In this document: positions 26,519 through 34,888 of the stretch, piece after piece | Position numbering within the stretch: position 1 is the first letter of the stretch | Layout: every line of letters starts with the position of its first letter | NCBI RefSeq assembly: GCF_018614525.1 | Contig: NZ_JAGGOL010000008.1 | Coordinates: 30,997-94,996 of the forward strand | Origin: Streptomyces sp. ISL-11 | GTDB lineage: Bacteria > Actinomycetota > Actinomycetes > Streptomycetales > Streptomycetaceae | Reading direction: 5' to 3' | Length of the DNA stretch: 64,000 nt | Made by a program: the position numbers and the translations under genes | The notes under the pieces: model-generated | The model's database searches: none | What the model was told of the DNA's origin: nothing | The model's input: only the letters and a program-made list of their open reading frames with translations

Positions 26519-27156
26519 CCGGCGTCATCCGCGTGCTCCTCGTCGACGACCACCCCGTCGTACGCCGCGGCCTGCGCGCCATGGTCGACGACCTGCCCGA
26601 GGTGACGGCCGTCGGCGAGGCCGCCGACGGCGGCGAGGCCCTGCGCCTCCTCGACGGCGGTGCACGGCCGGACGTGGTCCTGATGGACCTCCAGATGGGC
26701 ACCGGCATGCACGGCGTGGAGGCGACCCGCCGCATCACCGCCCTGCCCGACCCGCCCGCCGTCCTCATCCTCACCACCTACAGCACCGATGCCGACATCC
26801 TCGCCGCCGTCGAGGCCGGGGCCACCGGCTACCTCCTCAAGGACGCGCCGCCGGAGGAGGTCGCGGCCGCCGTCCACGCCGCCGCCCGCGGCGAGACCGT
26901 CCTCGCCCCACCGGTCGCCGCCCGCCTGCTGGGCCGCGTACGGGCCGGCGGCCGGCCCGCCCTGTCGCCGCGCGAGACGGAGATCCTCGGGCTGCTCGGC
27001 GAGGGGCTCGCCAACCGGCAGATCTCCCGCCGCCTCTTCATCAGCGAGGCCACGGTCAAGACCCACCTCGTGCACATCTACGGCAAGCTCGGCGTCGACA
27101 GCCGTACCGCGGCCGTCGCGGCGGGCCTGGCGGCGGGGCTGATCCGCCCGGTGTGA
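26515..27156 (+). CDS. LuxR/NarL-type response regulator
   Basis: A 213-residue partner of the preceding kinase. The receiver has the acidic pair DD at 11-12, phospho-acceptor Asp58 (VVLMDLQMG), Thr in LTTYST and Lys in LLKDAPPEE. The LuxR helix-turn-helix is LSPRETEILGLLGEGLANRQISRRLFISEATVKTHL, quoted here only in outline at about residues 150-205. GTG 26515 overlaps the kinase stop. The likely target is the divergent ABC exporter operon. Confidence 0.92.
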   Translation: MTGVIRVLLVDDHPVVRRGLRAMVDDLPEVTAVGEAADGGEALRLLDGGARPDVVLMDLQMGTGMHGVEATRRITALPDPPAVLILTTYSTDADILAAVEAGATGYLLKDAPPEEVAAAVHAAARGETVLAPPVAARLLGRVRAGGRPALSPRETEILGLLGEGLANRQISRRLFISEATVKTHLVHIYGKLGVDSRTAAVAAGLAAGLIRPV

Positions 27157-27234
27157 CGGGCGCGGGCCGGACTGTCGGCGGCGGGTGCGACAATTCCTTG
27201 CAGTCACGAACGCCGACCTCAGGGAGCACCGCAC

Positions 27235-28632
27235 ATGGCACCGGCCGTCCCCACGACGATGGACCGACCGCACTTCATCGGCATCGGCGGCGCCGGCATG
27301 TCGGGCATCGCGAAGATCCTCGCCCAGCGCGGCGCGAGCGTCGCCGGCAGCGACGCCAAGGACTCCGCGACCGCCGAGGCGCTGCGCGCCCTGGGCGCCA
27401 CCGTGCACATCGGCCACGCCGCCGCCCACCTGGCCGAGGACGCCACCTGCGTGGTCGTCTCCAGTGCCATCCGCGCCGACAACCCCGAGCTCGCGGCCGC
27501 CGCCGAGCGCGGCATCCCCGTCGTGCACCGCTCCGACGCGCTCGCCCGCCTGATGGACGGCCTGCGCCCGATCGCCGTCGCCGGCACCCACGGCAAGACG
27601 ACCACGACCTCCATGCTCGCGGTCTCCCTCGACGCCCTCGGCCTCGCCCCGTCGTACGCCATCGGCGGCGACCTGGGCGCCCCCGGCTCCAACGCCTGCC
27701 ACGGGGACGGCGAGATCTTCGTGGCGGAGGCGGACGAGAGCGACCGCAGCTTCCACAAGTACGCGCCCGAGGTCGCCATCATCCTCAACGTGGAGCTCGA
27801 CCACCACGCCAACTACGCGTCGATGGACGAGATCTACGAGTCCTTCGACACCTTCGTGGGCCGTATCCGCCCTGGCGGCACGCTCGTAGTCGCCGCCGAC
27901 CAGGCCGGCGCCCGCGAGCTGACCGAGCGCGTCTCGGGCCGCTACGACATCGAGGTCGTCACCTACGGCGAGGCCGAGGACGCCGACGTCCGGGTCCTCA
28001 AGGTCAACCCGCGCGGCCTGACCAGCGAGGTCACCGTCCTGCTGAACGGCAAGATGCTGACCTTCACCGTCTCCGTGCCCGGCCGGCACTACGCGCACAA
28101 CGCCGTCGCCGCCCTCGCCGCGGGCGTCGCGCTCGGCATCCCGGTGCACAACCTCGCCTCCGCGCTCGGCAAGTACACCGGCGTCAAGCGCCGCCTCCAG
28201 CTCAAGGGCGAGGCCGGCGGCGTCCAGGTCATCGACTCCTACGCCCACCACCCGACCGAGATGACCGCCGACCTGGAGGCCATCCGGGGCGCGGTCGGCG
28301 ACGCCGCGCGCGTCCTGGTCGTCTTCCAGCCGCACCTGTTCAGCCGCACCCAGGAGCTCGGCACCGAGATGGGACAGGCGCTCGCCCTGGCCGACGCCTC
28401 GGTGGTCCTGGACATCTACCCCGCCCGCGAGGACCCGATCCCCGGCATCACCAGCGCCCTGATCATCGACGCCGCCCAGGAAGCGGGCGCCGACGTGCGC
28501 GCCGAGCACACCATGGCCGCGATCCCGGACGTCGTCGCGGGAATGGCCGGGCCCGGCGATCTCGTTCTGACCATGGGCGCCGGTGACGTCACGGACCTCG
28601 GTCCGGCGATCCTGGCCCGCCTGGAGAGCTGA
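27235..28632 (+). CDS. murC: UDP-N-acetylmuramate--L-alanine ligase
   Basis: Adds the first amino acid of the peptidoglycan stem peptide in an ATP-dependent reaction. The 465 residues show the N-terminal Rossmann motif HFIGIGGAGMSGIA, the ATP-binding loop AGTHGKTTTTS (about residue 117), the central EADESDRSF and NVELDHHANY motifs, and the C-terminal SYAHHPTEM and FQPHLFSRT segments. In streptomycetes murC commonly lies outside the main division cluster, as here. It is followed by msrB after 40 bp on the same strand. Confidence 0.95.
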   Translation: MAPAVPTTMDRPHFIGIGGAGMSGIAKILAQRGASVAGSDAKDSATAEALRALGATVHIGHAAAHLAEDATCVVVSSAIRADNPELAAAAERGIPVVHRSDALARLMDGLRPIAVAGTHGKTTTTSMLAVSLDALGLAPSYAIGGDLGAPGSNACHGDGEIFVAEADESDRSFHKYAPEVAIILNVELDHHANYASMDEIYESFDTFVGRIRPGGTLVVAADQAGARELTERVSGRYDIEVVTYGEAEDADVRVLKVNPRGLTSEVTVLLNGKMLTFTVSVPGRHYAHNAVAALAAGVALGIPVHNLASALGKYTGVKRRLQLKGEAGGVQVIDSYAHHPTEMTADLEAIRGAVGDAARVLVVFQPHLFSRTQELGTEMGQALALADASVVLDIYPAREDPIPGITSALIIDAAQEAGADVRAEHTMAAIPDVVAGMAGPGDLVLTMGAGDVTDLGPAILARLES

Positions 28633-28672
28633 CACCGCCGGACCACCGGCAGGAACGGAAGGAACGCGCGAC

Positions 28673-29080
28673 ATGGCGTACGAGGTCGAGAAGACGGACG
28701 AGCAGTGGCGCGCGGAGCTGACCCCGGCGGAGTACCAGGTGCTCCGCCGGGCCGGCACCGAGCCCGCCTTCCGCGGTGAGTACACCGACACCACCACGAC
28801 CGGCGTCTATTCCTGCCGGGCCTGCGGCGCGGAGCTGTTCCGCTCGACGGAGAAGTTCGCGAGCCACTGCGGCTGGCCGAGCTTCTTCGACCCGAAGGAC
28901 ACCTCCGCCGTCGAGCTCGTCGAGGACCGTTCGCACGGCATGGCCCGCACCGAGGTGCGCTGCGCCCGCTGCGGCTCGCACCTCGGCCACGTCTTCGAGG
29001 GCGAGGGGTACCCCACCCCCACCGACCAGCGCTACTGCATCAACTCGATCTCGCTCCGGCTGGAGCCGGAGGAGGGCTGA
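28673..29080 (+). CDS. msrB: Peptide-methionine (R)-S-oxide reductase
   Basis: A 135-residue MsrB, which repairs oxidised methionine in proteins. The zinc ligands come from two CxxC pairs (SCRACG and CARCGSH), and the catalytic Cys is in RYCINSISL near the C-terminus. GWPSFFDP is also typical. ATG 28673 follows GGAAGGAA. It probably shares a transcript with murC. Confidence 0.93.
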   Translation: MAYEVEKTDEQWRAELTPAEYQVLRRAGTEPAFRGEYTDTTTTGVYSCRACGAELFRSTEKFASHCGWPSFFDPKDTSAVELVEDRSHGMARTEVRCARCGSHLGHVFEGEGYPTPTDQRYCINSISLRLEPEEG

Positions 29081-29108
29081 GCCGCGCGCCGGCCCGTCGC
29101 GGTGCCCC

Positions 29109-29399
29109 TTACTTCAGGGCGGCCAGGCCCTTCTTGAGGTCGTCCGCGTTCATCACCGGGTGCAGCTCGATCTCGGCCTCCATTTCGAGGAAGAGCTGCT
29201 CACAGATGGCGGGCATCTGTGAGGCGTCCTCCATGTCGAAGACCATCAGGCAGGTGCGGCCGCCGTCCAGCGAGGTGAAGTAGGCGGCCTCGGGGCGGAG
29301 CTGTTCCATCAGCCCCTCGATGACCTTCGGCATCGAGCCCTTGCGGAGCGACTCGTTCCCGGCGCGGGTGTCCATCCGGGCCCTCAGCAGTGTGCGCAT
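29109..29399 (-). CDS. Small conserved actinobacterial protein
   Basis: A 96-residue protein with no membrane segment, of a family I recall from many actinobacterial genomes without a function. Landmarks are the N-terminal MRTLLRARMDTRAGN, the central PEAAYFTSLDGGRTCLMVFDM and the C-terminal HPVMNADDLKKGLAAL. A ferredoxin-like alpha/beta dimer fold is plausible from the strand/helix pattern. It stands 54 bp upstream of the treZ stop side and may be read independently of treZ; the two point the same way. Confidence 0.7.
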   Translation of the reverse strand: MRTLLRARMDTRAGNESLRKGSMPKVIEGLMEQLRPEAAYFTSLDGGRTCLMVFDMEDASQMPAICEQLFLEMEAEIELHPVMNADDLKKGLAALK

Positions 29400-29453
29400 G
29401 GCGCATCACGTCCCTCGGTGCGACGCACCGCACCCGGCGCTCCGGCTCCGCGC

Positions 29454-31250
29454 TCACTGAGGCGCGGATACGCCCTCCCTCAGGGTCTCTCCGGCCGCCC
29501 ACGGCCGCAACGCCTGGCTGCGGCGCAGAACGGCCGCCGACTCGGCCGGCAGGACCAGCGGGCCGCCGTCGCGCGGCAGGTCCACCGGCAGCCAGGCGGC
29601 CAGCACCCCGGTGGGCACCGCCGTACCGAGCGGTACGGCGGCGGGCCGGCCGGTGGGATTGACGACGACGCACAGCGAGCCCCGCAGCAGCACGGCCGTC
29701 AGGTCCCCGGCGACGGTGACGGCCGTGTCCGACAGCGGGGCGGCCGCCGGTTCGGCGCGCCGCAGCGCGATCAGGCGCCGGTGCCACTCCAGCAGCTCCC
29801 GGTGCGGCCCGCGCTCCGGCTCGGCCCAGTCCAGGCAGGAGCGCTCGCGCGTGGCCGGGTCCTGCGGGTCGGGGACGTCCTTCGCCGCCCACCCGTGCGC
29901 GGCGAACTCCCGGCGCCGGCCGGTGCGTACCGCCTCGGCCAGCTCCGGGTCGGTGTGGTCGGTGAAGTACTGCCAGGGGGTGCGCGCGCCCCACTCCTCG
30001 CCCATGAACAGCATGGGCGTGAAGGGTCCGCACAGCACCAGCGCGGCGGCGCACGCCAGCAGGCCGGGGGAGAGGTGCGCCGACAGCCGGTCGCCCAGGG
30101 CGCGGTTGCCGATCTGGTCGTGGGTCTGGGCGTAGCCCAGGAGCCGCCAGGCGGGGGTGTCCGGGGTGAGGGGGTGGCCGTGCCGGCGGCCGCGGAAGGC
30201 GGAGTGGGTGCCGTCGTGGAAGAAGCCGCCGGTCAGCGTCTTGGCCAGGGCGTGGGCCGGGTCGGCGGCGAAGTCGGCGTAGTAGCCCTGGGACTCGCCG
30301 GTCAGGGCGGTGTGCAGCGCGTGATGGAAGTCGTCGTTCCACTGCGCGTGGAGCCCCTGGCCGCCGGCCTCGCGCGGGGTGGTGGTGGCCGGGTCGTCCA
30401 GATCGGACTCGGCGATCAGGAACAGTGGCCGCCCCAGCCGCGCGGCCAGCGCGTCGACGGCACCGGACAGCTCGGCCAGGAAGTGCTTCGGCCGGGTGTC
30501 GGCCAGCGCGTGGACCGCGTCCAGGCGCAGCCCGTCGAGGCGGTAGTCCCGCAGCCACGCCAGCGCACTGCCCGTCAGATAGGCGCGCACCTCGTCCGAT
30601 CCGGGGGCGTCGAGATTGACGGCGGCGCCCCACGGCGTCTCGTGGGTGTCGGTGAAGTACGGGCCGAACGCGGGCAGATGGTTGCCCGACGGCCCCAAGT
30701 GGTTGTGCACCACGTCCAGGACGACGCCGAGGCCCAGCGCGTGCGCCGCGTCCACGAAGCGCACCAGCCCCGCGGGACCGCCGTAGGGCTCGTGCACCGC
30801 CCACGGTGCCACCCCGTCGTATCCCCAGCCGTGCCGGCCGGGGAACGGGCACACCGGCATCAGTTCCACGTGGGTGACGCCCAGTTCCGCCAGGTGGGGC
30901 AGCCGGGCGGTGGCCGCGTCGAAGGTGCCCTCGCGGGTGAACGTGCCGATGTGCAGCTCGTACAGCACCGCGCCCGGCAGGGGCACGCCCGGCCAGTCCC
31001 GCCGCCAGGGGAAGCGGTCCGGGAGGACGACGGCGGAGAGCCCGTCCGGGCCGTCGGGCAGGCGGCGCGAGCGCGGGTCGGGCAGCACCGGGCCGCCGTC
31101 GAGGGCGAAGCCGTAGCGGCTGCCCTCGCCGGCCGGGGCCTCGCACCGCCACCAGCCGGCGCGGGCCGGGTCCCGGTCCATGGCGTGCTCCCGGCCGTCC
31201 GCGGCCAGGGTGACCCGTTCGGCGTCCGGCGCCCACACCTCGAACAGCAC
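29454..31250 (-). CDS. treZ: Malto-oligosyltrehalose trehalohydrolase
   Basis: Cleaves trehalose from the end of maltooligosyl trehalose, the second step of the TreY-TreZ route from glycogen. The 598 residues include an N-terminal beta domain (FEVWAPDAERVTLAADG) and a GH13 barrel with VLDVVHNHLGP, the nucleophile Asp in DGLRLDAVHAL, the acid Glu in LIAESDLDDP and the stabilising Asp in QTHDQIGNR. GTG 31250 follows GAGGAG. TreY and TreX lie 3.6-8 kb to the right on the same strand, separated by unrelated genes. Confidence 0.93.
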   Translation of the reverse strand: MLFEVWAPDAERVTLAADGREHAMDRDPARAGWWRCEAPAGEGSRYGFALDGGPVLPDPRSRRLPDGPDGLSAVVLPDRFPWRRDWPGVPLPGAVLYELHIGTFTREGTFDAATARLPHLAELGVTHVELMPVCPFPGRHGWGYDGVAPWAVHEPYGGPAGLVRFVDAAHALGLGVVLDVVHNHLGPSGNHLPAFGPYFTDTHETPWGAAVNLDAPGSDEVRAYLTGSALAWLRDYRLDGLRLDAVHALADTRPKHFLAELSGAVDALAARLGRPLFLIAESDLDDPATTTPREAGGQGLHAQWNDDFHHALHTALTGESQGYYADFAADPAHALAKTLTGGFFHDGTHSAFRGRRHGHPLTPDTPAWRLLGYAQTHDQIGNRALGDRLSAHLSPGLLACAAALVLCGPFTPMLFMGEEWGARTPWQYFTDHTDPELAEAVRTGRRREFAAHGWAAKDVPDPQDPATRERSCLDWAEPERGPHRELLEWHRRLIALRRAEPAAAPLSDTAVTVAGDLTAVLLRGSLCVVVNPTGRPAAVPLGTAVPTGVLAAWLPVDLPRDGGPLVLPAESAAVLRRSQALRPWAAGETLREGVSAPQ

Positions 31251-31297
31251 GGCCGGCTCCTCTCGACGACGACAGTGCTGCCCATCGTGCCGCGCGC

Positions 31298-32221
31298 TCA
31301 CCCCTCCAGGGGCGGAAGCAGGTCGACGCGCTCCTGGGTCACCGGGTACCCGGCCCTGGCGAAGGCCGCGGCCATCGGGTGGTTGCCCTGGTCGGTCGCG
31401 GCGGTGATCCGATCGGCGCCCTCGGCCACCAGGTCGTGGGTGCACTCCACCAGCAGGTCGTACGCGTAGCCGTGGCCGCGCCGCTCCGGGACGACCCCGA
31501 TGTAGCCCACGCAGGGGCCGTTGGGGTTGCGCGCGGGCACCTGGATGCCGACGAGCTCACCGCCGGGCGTGTACCCGAGCTTCCACCAGGCGCGGGGCGA
31601 GGGCAGCCAGTGAAGGAAGCCCATGAAGTCCTCCAGGGCCGCGTCCGGTCCGCTCTCCGCGATGTTGTGGCGGTCGTGGGCGTCGAGGGTGCCCTCGAAG
31701 GTGCGGCGCACCACGTCCCGTACGACCGCGTCGTCGGGCTCGGGCCGGAACTCCAGCCGGCCGGGCCGCGCCGGGAGCGGGTCGCCGGTCGTCCACTCGT
31801 AGCGGTAGCGCTCGACCAGCGGCCGCATCCCGGCGGCCTCGGCCGCCGCGACGCGGGACCCGACGGCGGCGCGCAGGTCCGGCCTCTCCCGCCAGCCGGG
31901 CGGGGCGAGCAGGCTGTACTCCGCGCGCAGCGGCGCCTCGCGCAGCAGCCGGGCGGCCGCCTCGTCCTCGCCCTCGGCGAAGTCGAACCAGTCGAGCACC
32001 TTGGGCGCCCCGTCGTCCGGCGCGCCCCACCAGGCGGCGCGGGCGACGACGGTGTCGCCGCGCAGCGCGACCCAGGTCCAGTCCGGGCGGTACTCGCCGC
32101 CCTCGTGGACGGGCGCGTAGCCGTGGCCGAAGGCGGCCCGGCCGACGAGGCCCGGATCGGCGAGGGCGGTGAAGAGAGCGGTGTCGTGCTCGGTGAGCGC
32201 GCGGACGACCAGCTCGGGCAT
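31298..32221 (-). CDS. GNAT-family N-acetyltransferase
   Basis: A 307-residue acetyltransferase with two GNAT-like halves. The C-terminal half carries the acetyl-CoA-binding motif VGYIGVVPERRGHGYAYDLL (about residues 225-244) and the motif-B segment AATDQGNHPMAAAFARAGY. The N-terminal half is degenerate. Substrate unknown. It lies between treZ and the lpd gene on the same strand with 47-69 bp gaps, so a loose operon is possible. Confidence 0.8.
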   Translation of the reverse strand: MPELVVRALTEHDTALFTALADPGLVGRAAFGHGYAPVHEGGEYRPDWTWVALRGDTVVARAAWWGAPDDGAPKVLDWFDFAEGEDEAAARLLREAPLRAEYSLLAPPGWRERPDLRAAVGSRVAAAEAAGMRPLVERYRYEWTTGDPLPARPGRLEFRPEPDDAVVRDVVRRTFEGTLDAHDRHNIAESGPDAALEDFMGFLHWLPSPRAWWKLGYTPGGELVGIQVPARNPNGPCVGYIGVVPERRGHGYAYDLLVECTHDLVAEGADRITAATDQGNHPMAAAFARAGYPVTQERVDLLPPLEG

Positions 32222-32290
32222 GAAGGGTCCTTCTTCCGTTGACGGCCCCGGAACCGTAGGGCCGCCGCCCCGGGGTCGTCCACGTGTTTT

Positions 32291-33718
32291 CTACCGCTGG
32301 TGCAGCCCGCGTCCGGCCAGGGACAGGAAGACCTCGCCGACCGCCTCCGAGAGGGTGGGGTGCGGGTGGATGTGGTGGGCCACGTCGGCGGCCTCCGCCT
32401 CCCAGCCCACGATCAGCTGGCTCTCCGCGATCATCTCCGAGACGTGCGGGCCCACCAGGTGCACGCCCAGCACCGGGCCGCCCCGCTCGGCGACGACCTT
32501 CACCATGCCGCCCTGCCCGTGCACCATGCCCTTCGCGACGGCCGTCAGCGGCATGGAGTTCACCTCGACGTCGTGGCCCCGCTCGCGGGCCTCGGCCTCG
32601 GACAGTCCGACCGAGGCCGTCTGCGGTGCGGAATAGGTCACGCGCGGGACGGCCGCGTAGTCGACCGGGGGCGGCGTCCGGCCGGCCAGTGTCTCGGCGA
32701 CCAGGAGTCCCTCGGCGAAGGAGGCGTGCGCGAGGCCCAGGGAGGGCGGCGGCAGCAGGTCGCCGACGACGTGGATGCCCGGTACGGAGGTCTCCAGGCG
32801 CGACCAGTCCGCGGGGGCGACGAATCCGCGCGGGTCGGTGGCCAGGCCGGCGGCCGCCAGGTTCAGCCCGTCGGTGACCGGCACCCGGCCCACGGCCACC
32901 AACAGCCGCTCCGCCGTCACGGCGCGCGTCTCCCCGCGCGCGGTACGGACCACCGCCCGCACCCCGTCCTCCGTCATCCGGGCGCCCTCCAGCCGCGCGC
33001 CCACCCGCACGTCGATGCCGCGCTTCTTCAGACCCCGCGTCAGATGGCGGCTCACCTCGGCGTCCTCCAGCGGCAGCAGCCGCTCGGCCGCCTCCACCAG
33101 CGTCACCTCGGCGCCCATCGAACGGTGCAGGGAGGCGTACTCCACCCCGATCGCGCCGCCGCCCAGCACCAGCACCGAACCCGGCAGCCCCGGCGCGAAC
33201 AGCGCGTCGTCACTGGTGACGACCCGCGCGCCGTCCGGCTCCAGGCCGGGCAGCGTCCGCGGCCGCGAACCGGTGGCCAGCACGATGCCGCGCCGCGCCG
33301 TCCAGACCGTGCCCGCCTCGGTGCCCGAGTCGATACGGACCGTCCGCGGCCCGGTGAGCGAGGCGCTGCCCCGCACCACGCGCACGCCCGCGTGCGCCAG
33401 ATGGCCCTCCACGCCGCGGTGGTTGCGCGTGACGATGTCGTCGCGGGTCGCGGTCAGCGCCGGCCAGTCGACGGAGTCCAGCGTCGCCTTCACGCCCCAC
33501 CGCTCGCGCGCCTCGGCGATCCCGTCGACGAGCTCGGCGGCGTGCAGCATCGCCTTGCTCGGGATGCAGCCGCGGTGCAGGCACGTACCGCCCACCAGGT
33601 CGCGCTCCGCGAGGACGACGTCGAGCCCGAGGGCGGCGGCCCGCAGGGCCGTGCCGTAGCCCCCGGTGCCGCCGCCGATGACGAGGACATCCGTGGTGTG
33701 GTCACGTATTTCAGCCAT
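32291..33718 (-). CDS. Dihydrolipoyl dehydrogenase-type flavoprotein
   Basis: A 475-residue dithiol/disulfide flavoprotein, E3 component type. The FAD motif VLVIGGGTGGYGTAL, the redox-active Cys pair in GGTCLHRGCIPSKAML, the NAD motif VLVLGGGAIGVEYASL, HVVGDL, and the catalytic His/Glu in HPHPTLSEAVGEVF are all intact. It should oxidise dihydrolipoamide in 2-oxoacid dehydrogenase or glycine-cleavage complexes; no E1, E2 or gcv gene is adjacent, so it may be a second copy. Divergent from the LysR regulator across 102 bp, which suggests that regulator acts on it. Confidence 0.9.
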   Translation of the reverse strand: MAEIRDHTTDVLVIGGGTGGYGTALRAAALGLDVVLAERDLVGGTCLHRGCIPSKAMLHAAELVDGIAEARERWGVKATLDSVDWPALTATRDDIVTRNHRGVEGHLAHAGVRVVRGSASLTGPRTVRIDSGTEAGTVWTARRGIVLATGSRPRTLPGLEPDGARVVTSDDALFAPGLPGSVLVLGGGAIGVEYASLHRSMGAEVTLVEAAERLLPLEDAEVSRHLTRGLKKRGIDVRVGARLEGARMTEDGVRAVVRTARGETRAVTAERLLVAVGRVPVTDGLNLAAAGLATDPRGFVAPADWSRLETSVPGIHVVGDLLPPPSLGLAHASFAEGLLVAETLAGRTPPPVDYAAVPRVTYSAPQTASVGLSEAEARERGHDVEVNSMPLTAVAKGMVHGQGGMVKVVAERGGPVLGVHLVGPHVSEMIAESQLIVGWEAEAADVAHHIHPHPTLSEAVGEVFLSLAGRGLHQR

Positions 33719-33820
33719 GTCCCCACCCTGCGCCGTCAGGGATCATGAGTCCAACACAATGTTTCGATCGTGGCGATGAGAGTCGTTCATGCGGAGTCGG
33801 TGAAGGGCAGGAGGGGCCTC

Positions 33821-34714
33821 ATGAGCCTGCGGCAGATGGAGTACCTGGTCGCGGTGGTCGAGGAGGAGTCCTTCACCCGCGCCGCCGAGGGGCTCAACGT
33901 CACCCAGTCCGCCCTCTCCCACCAGATCAAGGCGCTGGAGCGGGAGGTCGGCGGCGCCCTCCTGGAACGCCGCACCCGCGGCATCGGCCTCACCCCCATG
34001 GGCCGCGCCTTCCTGCCCCACGCCGAACTGGCCGTCCGCAGCGCCCAGCAGGCCCGCCGGGCCGCCAAGGCCGCCGCCGGGGCCGCGGGCGGCGAACTGC
34101 ACATCGCCTCGCTGCACGCCCTCGCGGTCGGCGTGCTGCCCCCGGTGTTCGCCCGCTGGCGGACCGCGTTCCCGGCCGTCCGGCTCCACCTGCACGAGTA
34201 CTCCACCACCGAGGAGCTCCGCGACCACATGGAGCGCGGCGTGGCCGACATCGCGGTCGGCCCGCGCCCGGACGGCTGGCCCGGCCCTGTCGTGTCCCTG
34301 GGCGACGAGGAGATCACCCTGATCACCTCCGCCGGCGACCCGCTGGCCGGCCGCACCGACCCCGTACCGCTGTCCGAGCTCGCGGACCGCGACTGGGTGC
34401 GCTGCGCCCTCGAACCGGTGATCCACGGGCAGCGCTGGCTCGACTGGGTCTGCGCGCAGGGCGGCTTCACACCCCGTACGGCCGTGTGGACCGAACACTC
34501 CTCGACGGCCGTACGGATGGCCGTCGCCGGGGTGGGCCTCGTCACCGCGCCCGTGCACATGGCCCGCGGCGTGCCCGGCGCCGTGGTCGTGCCGGTCGAC
34601 CGGCCCTGGCGCCGCGAGCAGACCGCCTTCTCCCGGGTCGAACTGACCGGGGCGGCAGCGGGTTTCGTCGATCTCTGCCGCGAACTGGCCTTTCCAGGCG
34701 GGGCGCGTGCATAG
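33821..34714 (+). CDS. LysR-family transcriptional regulator
   Basis: A 297-residue regulator. The N-terminal winged helix reads MSLRQMEYLVAVVEEESFTR to ALSHQIKALEREVGGAL (residues 1-60), followed by the co-inducer-binding domain. ATG 33821 follows GGAGGGG and is preferred over an in-frame ATG 51 bp upstream. Divergent placement suggests control of itself and the dihydrolipoyl dehydrogenase gene. Inducer unknown. Confidence 0.88.
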   Translation: MSLRQMEYLVAVVEEESFTRAAEGLNVTQSALSHQIKALEREVGGALLERRTRGIGLTPMGRAFLPHAELAVRSAQQARRAAKAAAGAAGGELHIASLHALAVGVLPPVFARWRTAFPAVRLHLHEYSTTEELRDHMERGVADIAVGPRPDGWPGPVVSLGDEEITLITSAGDPLAGRTDPVPLSELADRDWVRCALEPVIHGQRWLDWVCAQGGFTPRTAVWTEHSSTAVRMAVAGVGLVTAPVHMARGVPGAVVVPVDRPWRREQTAFSRVELTGAAAGFVDLCRELAFPGGARA

Positions 34715-34726
34715 GCGGTGGCCGGT

Positions 34727-34880
34727 GGGTCTTCGGCTGCGGGCTGTTTTTTGCCGCCTGCGGCGGCGGGCGCCCTGCGGGCGCGTCCTCAATCGCCGGA
34801 CGGGCTGGAATCGGCTGGGCTCAGCCGAAATCAAGCCCGTTGGGGGCACCCCAGCCAGCTCACATGACCCGCCGGACACG
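34727..34880. repeat. Dispersed palindromic element, shortened copy B
   Basis: Shares the left flank TTTTGCCGCCTGCGGCGG through GCGTCCTCAATCGCCGGACG with the 15.2 kb copy. The central palindrome is imperfect (ACGGGCTGGAATCGGCTGGG against CTCAGCCGAAATCAAGCCCG), and the right part is truncated after GTTGGGGGCACCCC, with CTCACATGACCCGCCGG at the end. It lies between the convergent LysR and treY genes and may also terminate transcription. Confidence 0.8.
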
Positions 34881-34888
34881 GCACAGGC

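Noticed and set aside
29418..31469. 683-codon plus-strand frame opposite treZ
   Set aside because: Antisense shadow of treZ, Gly/Arg/Val-rich without motifs.
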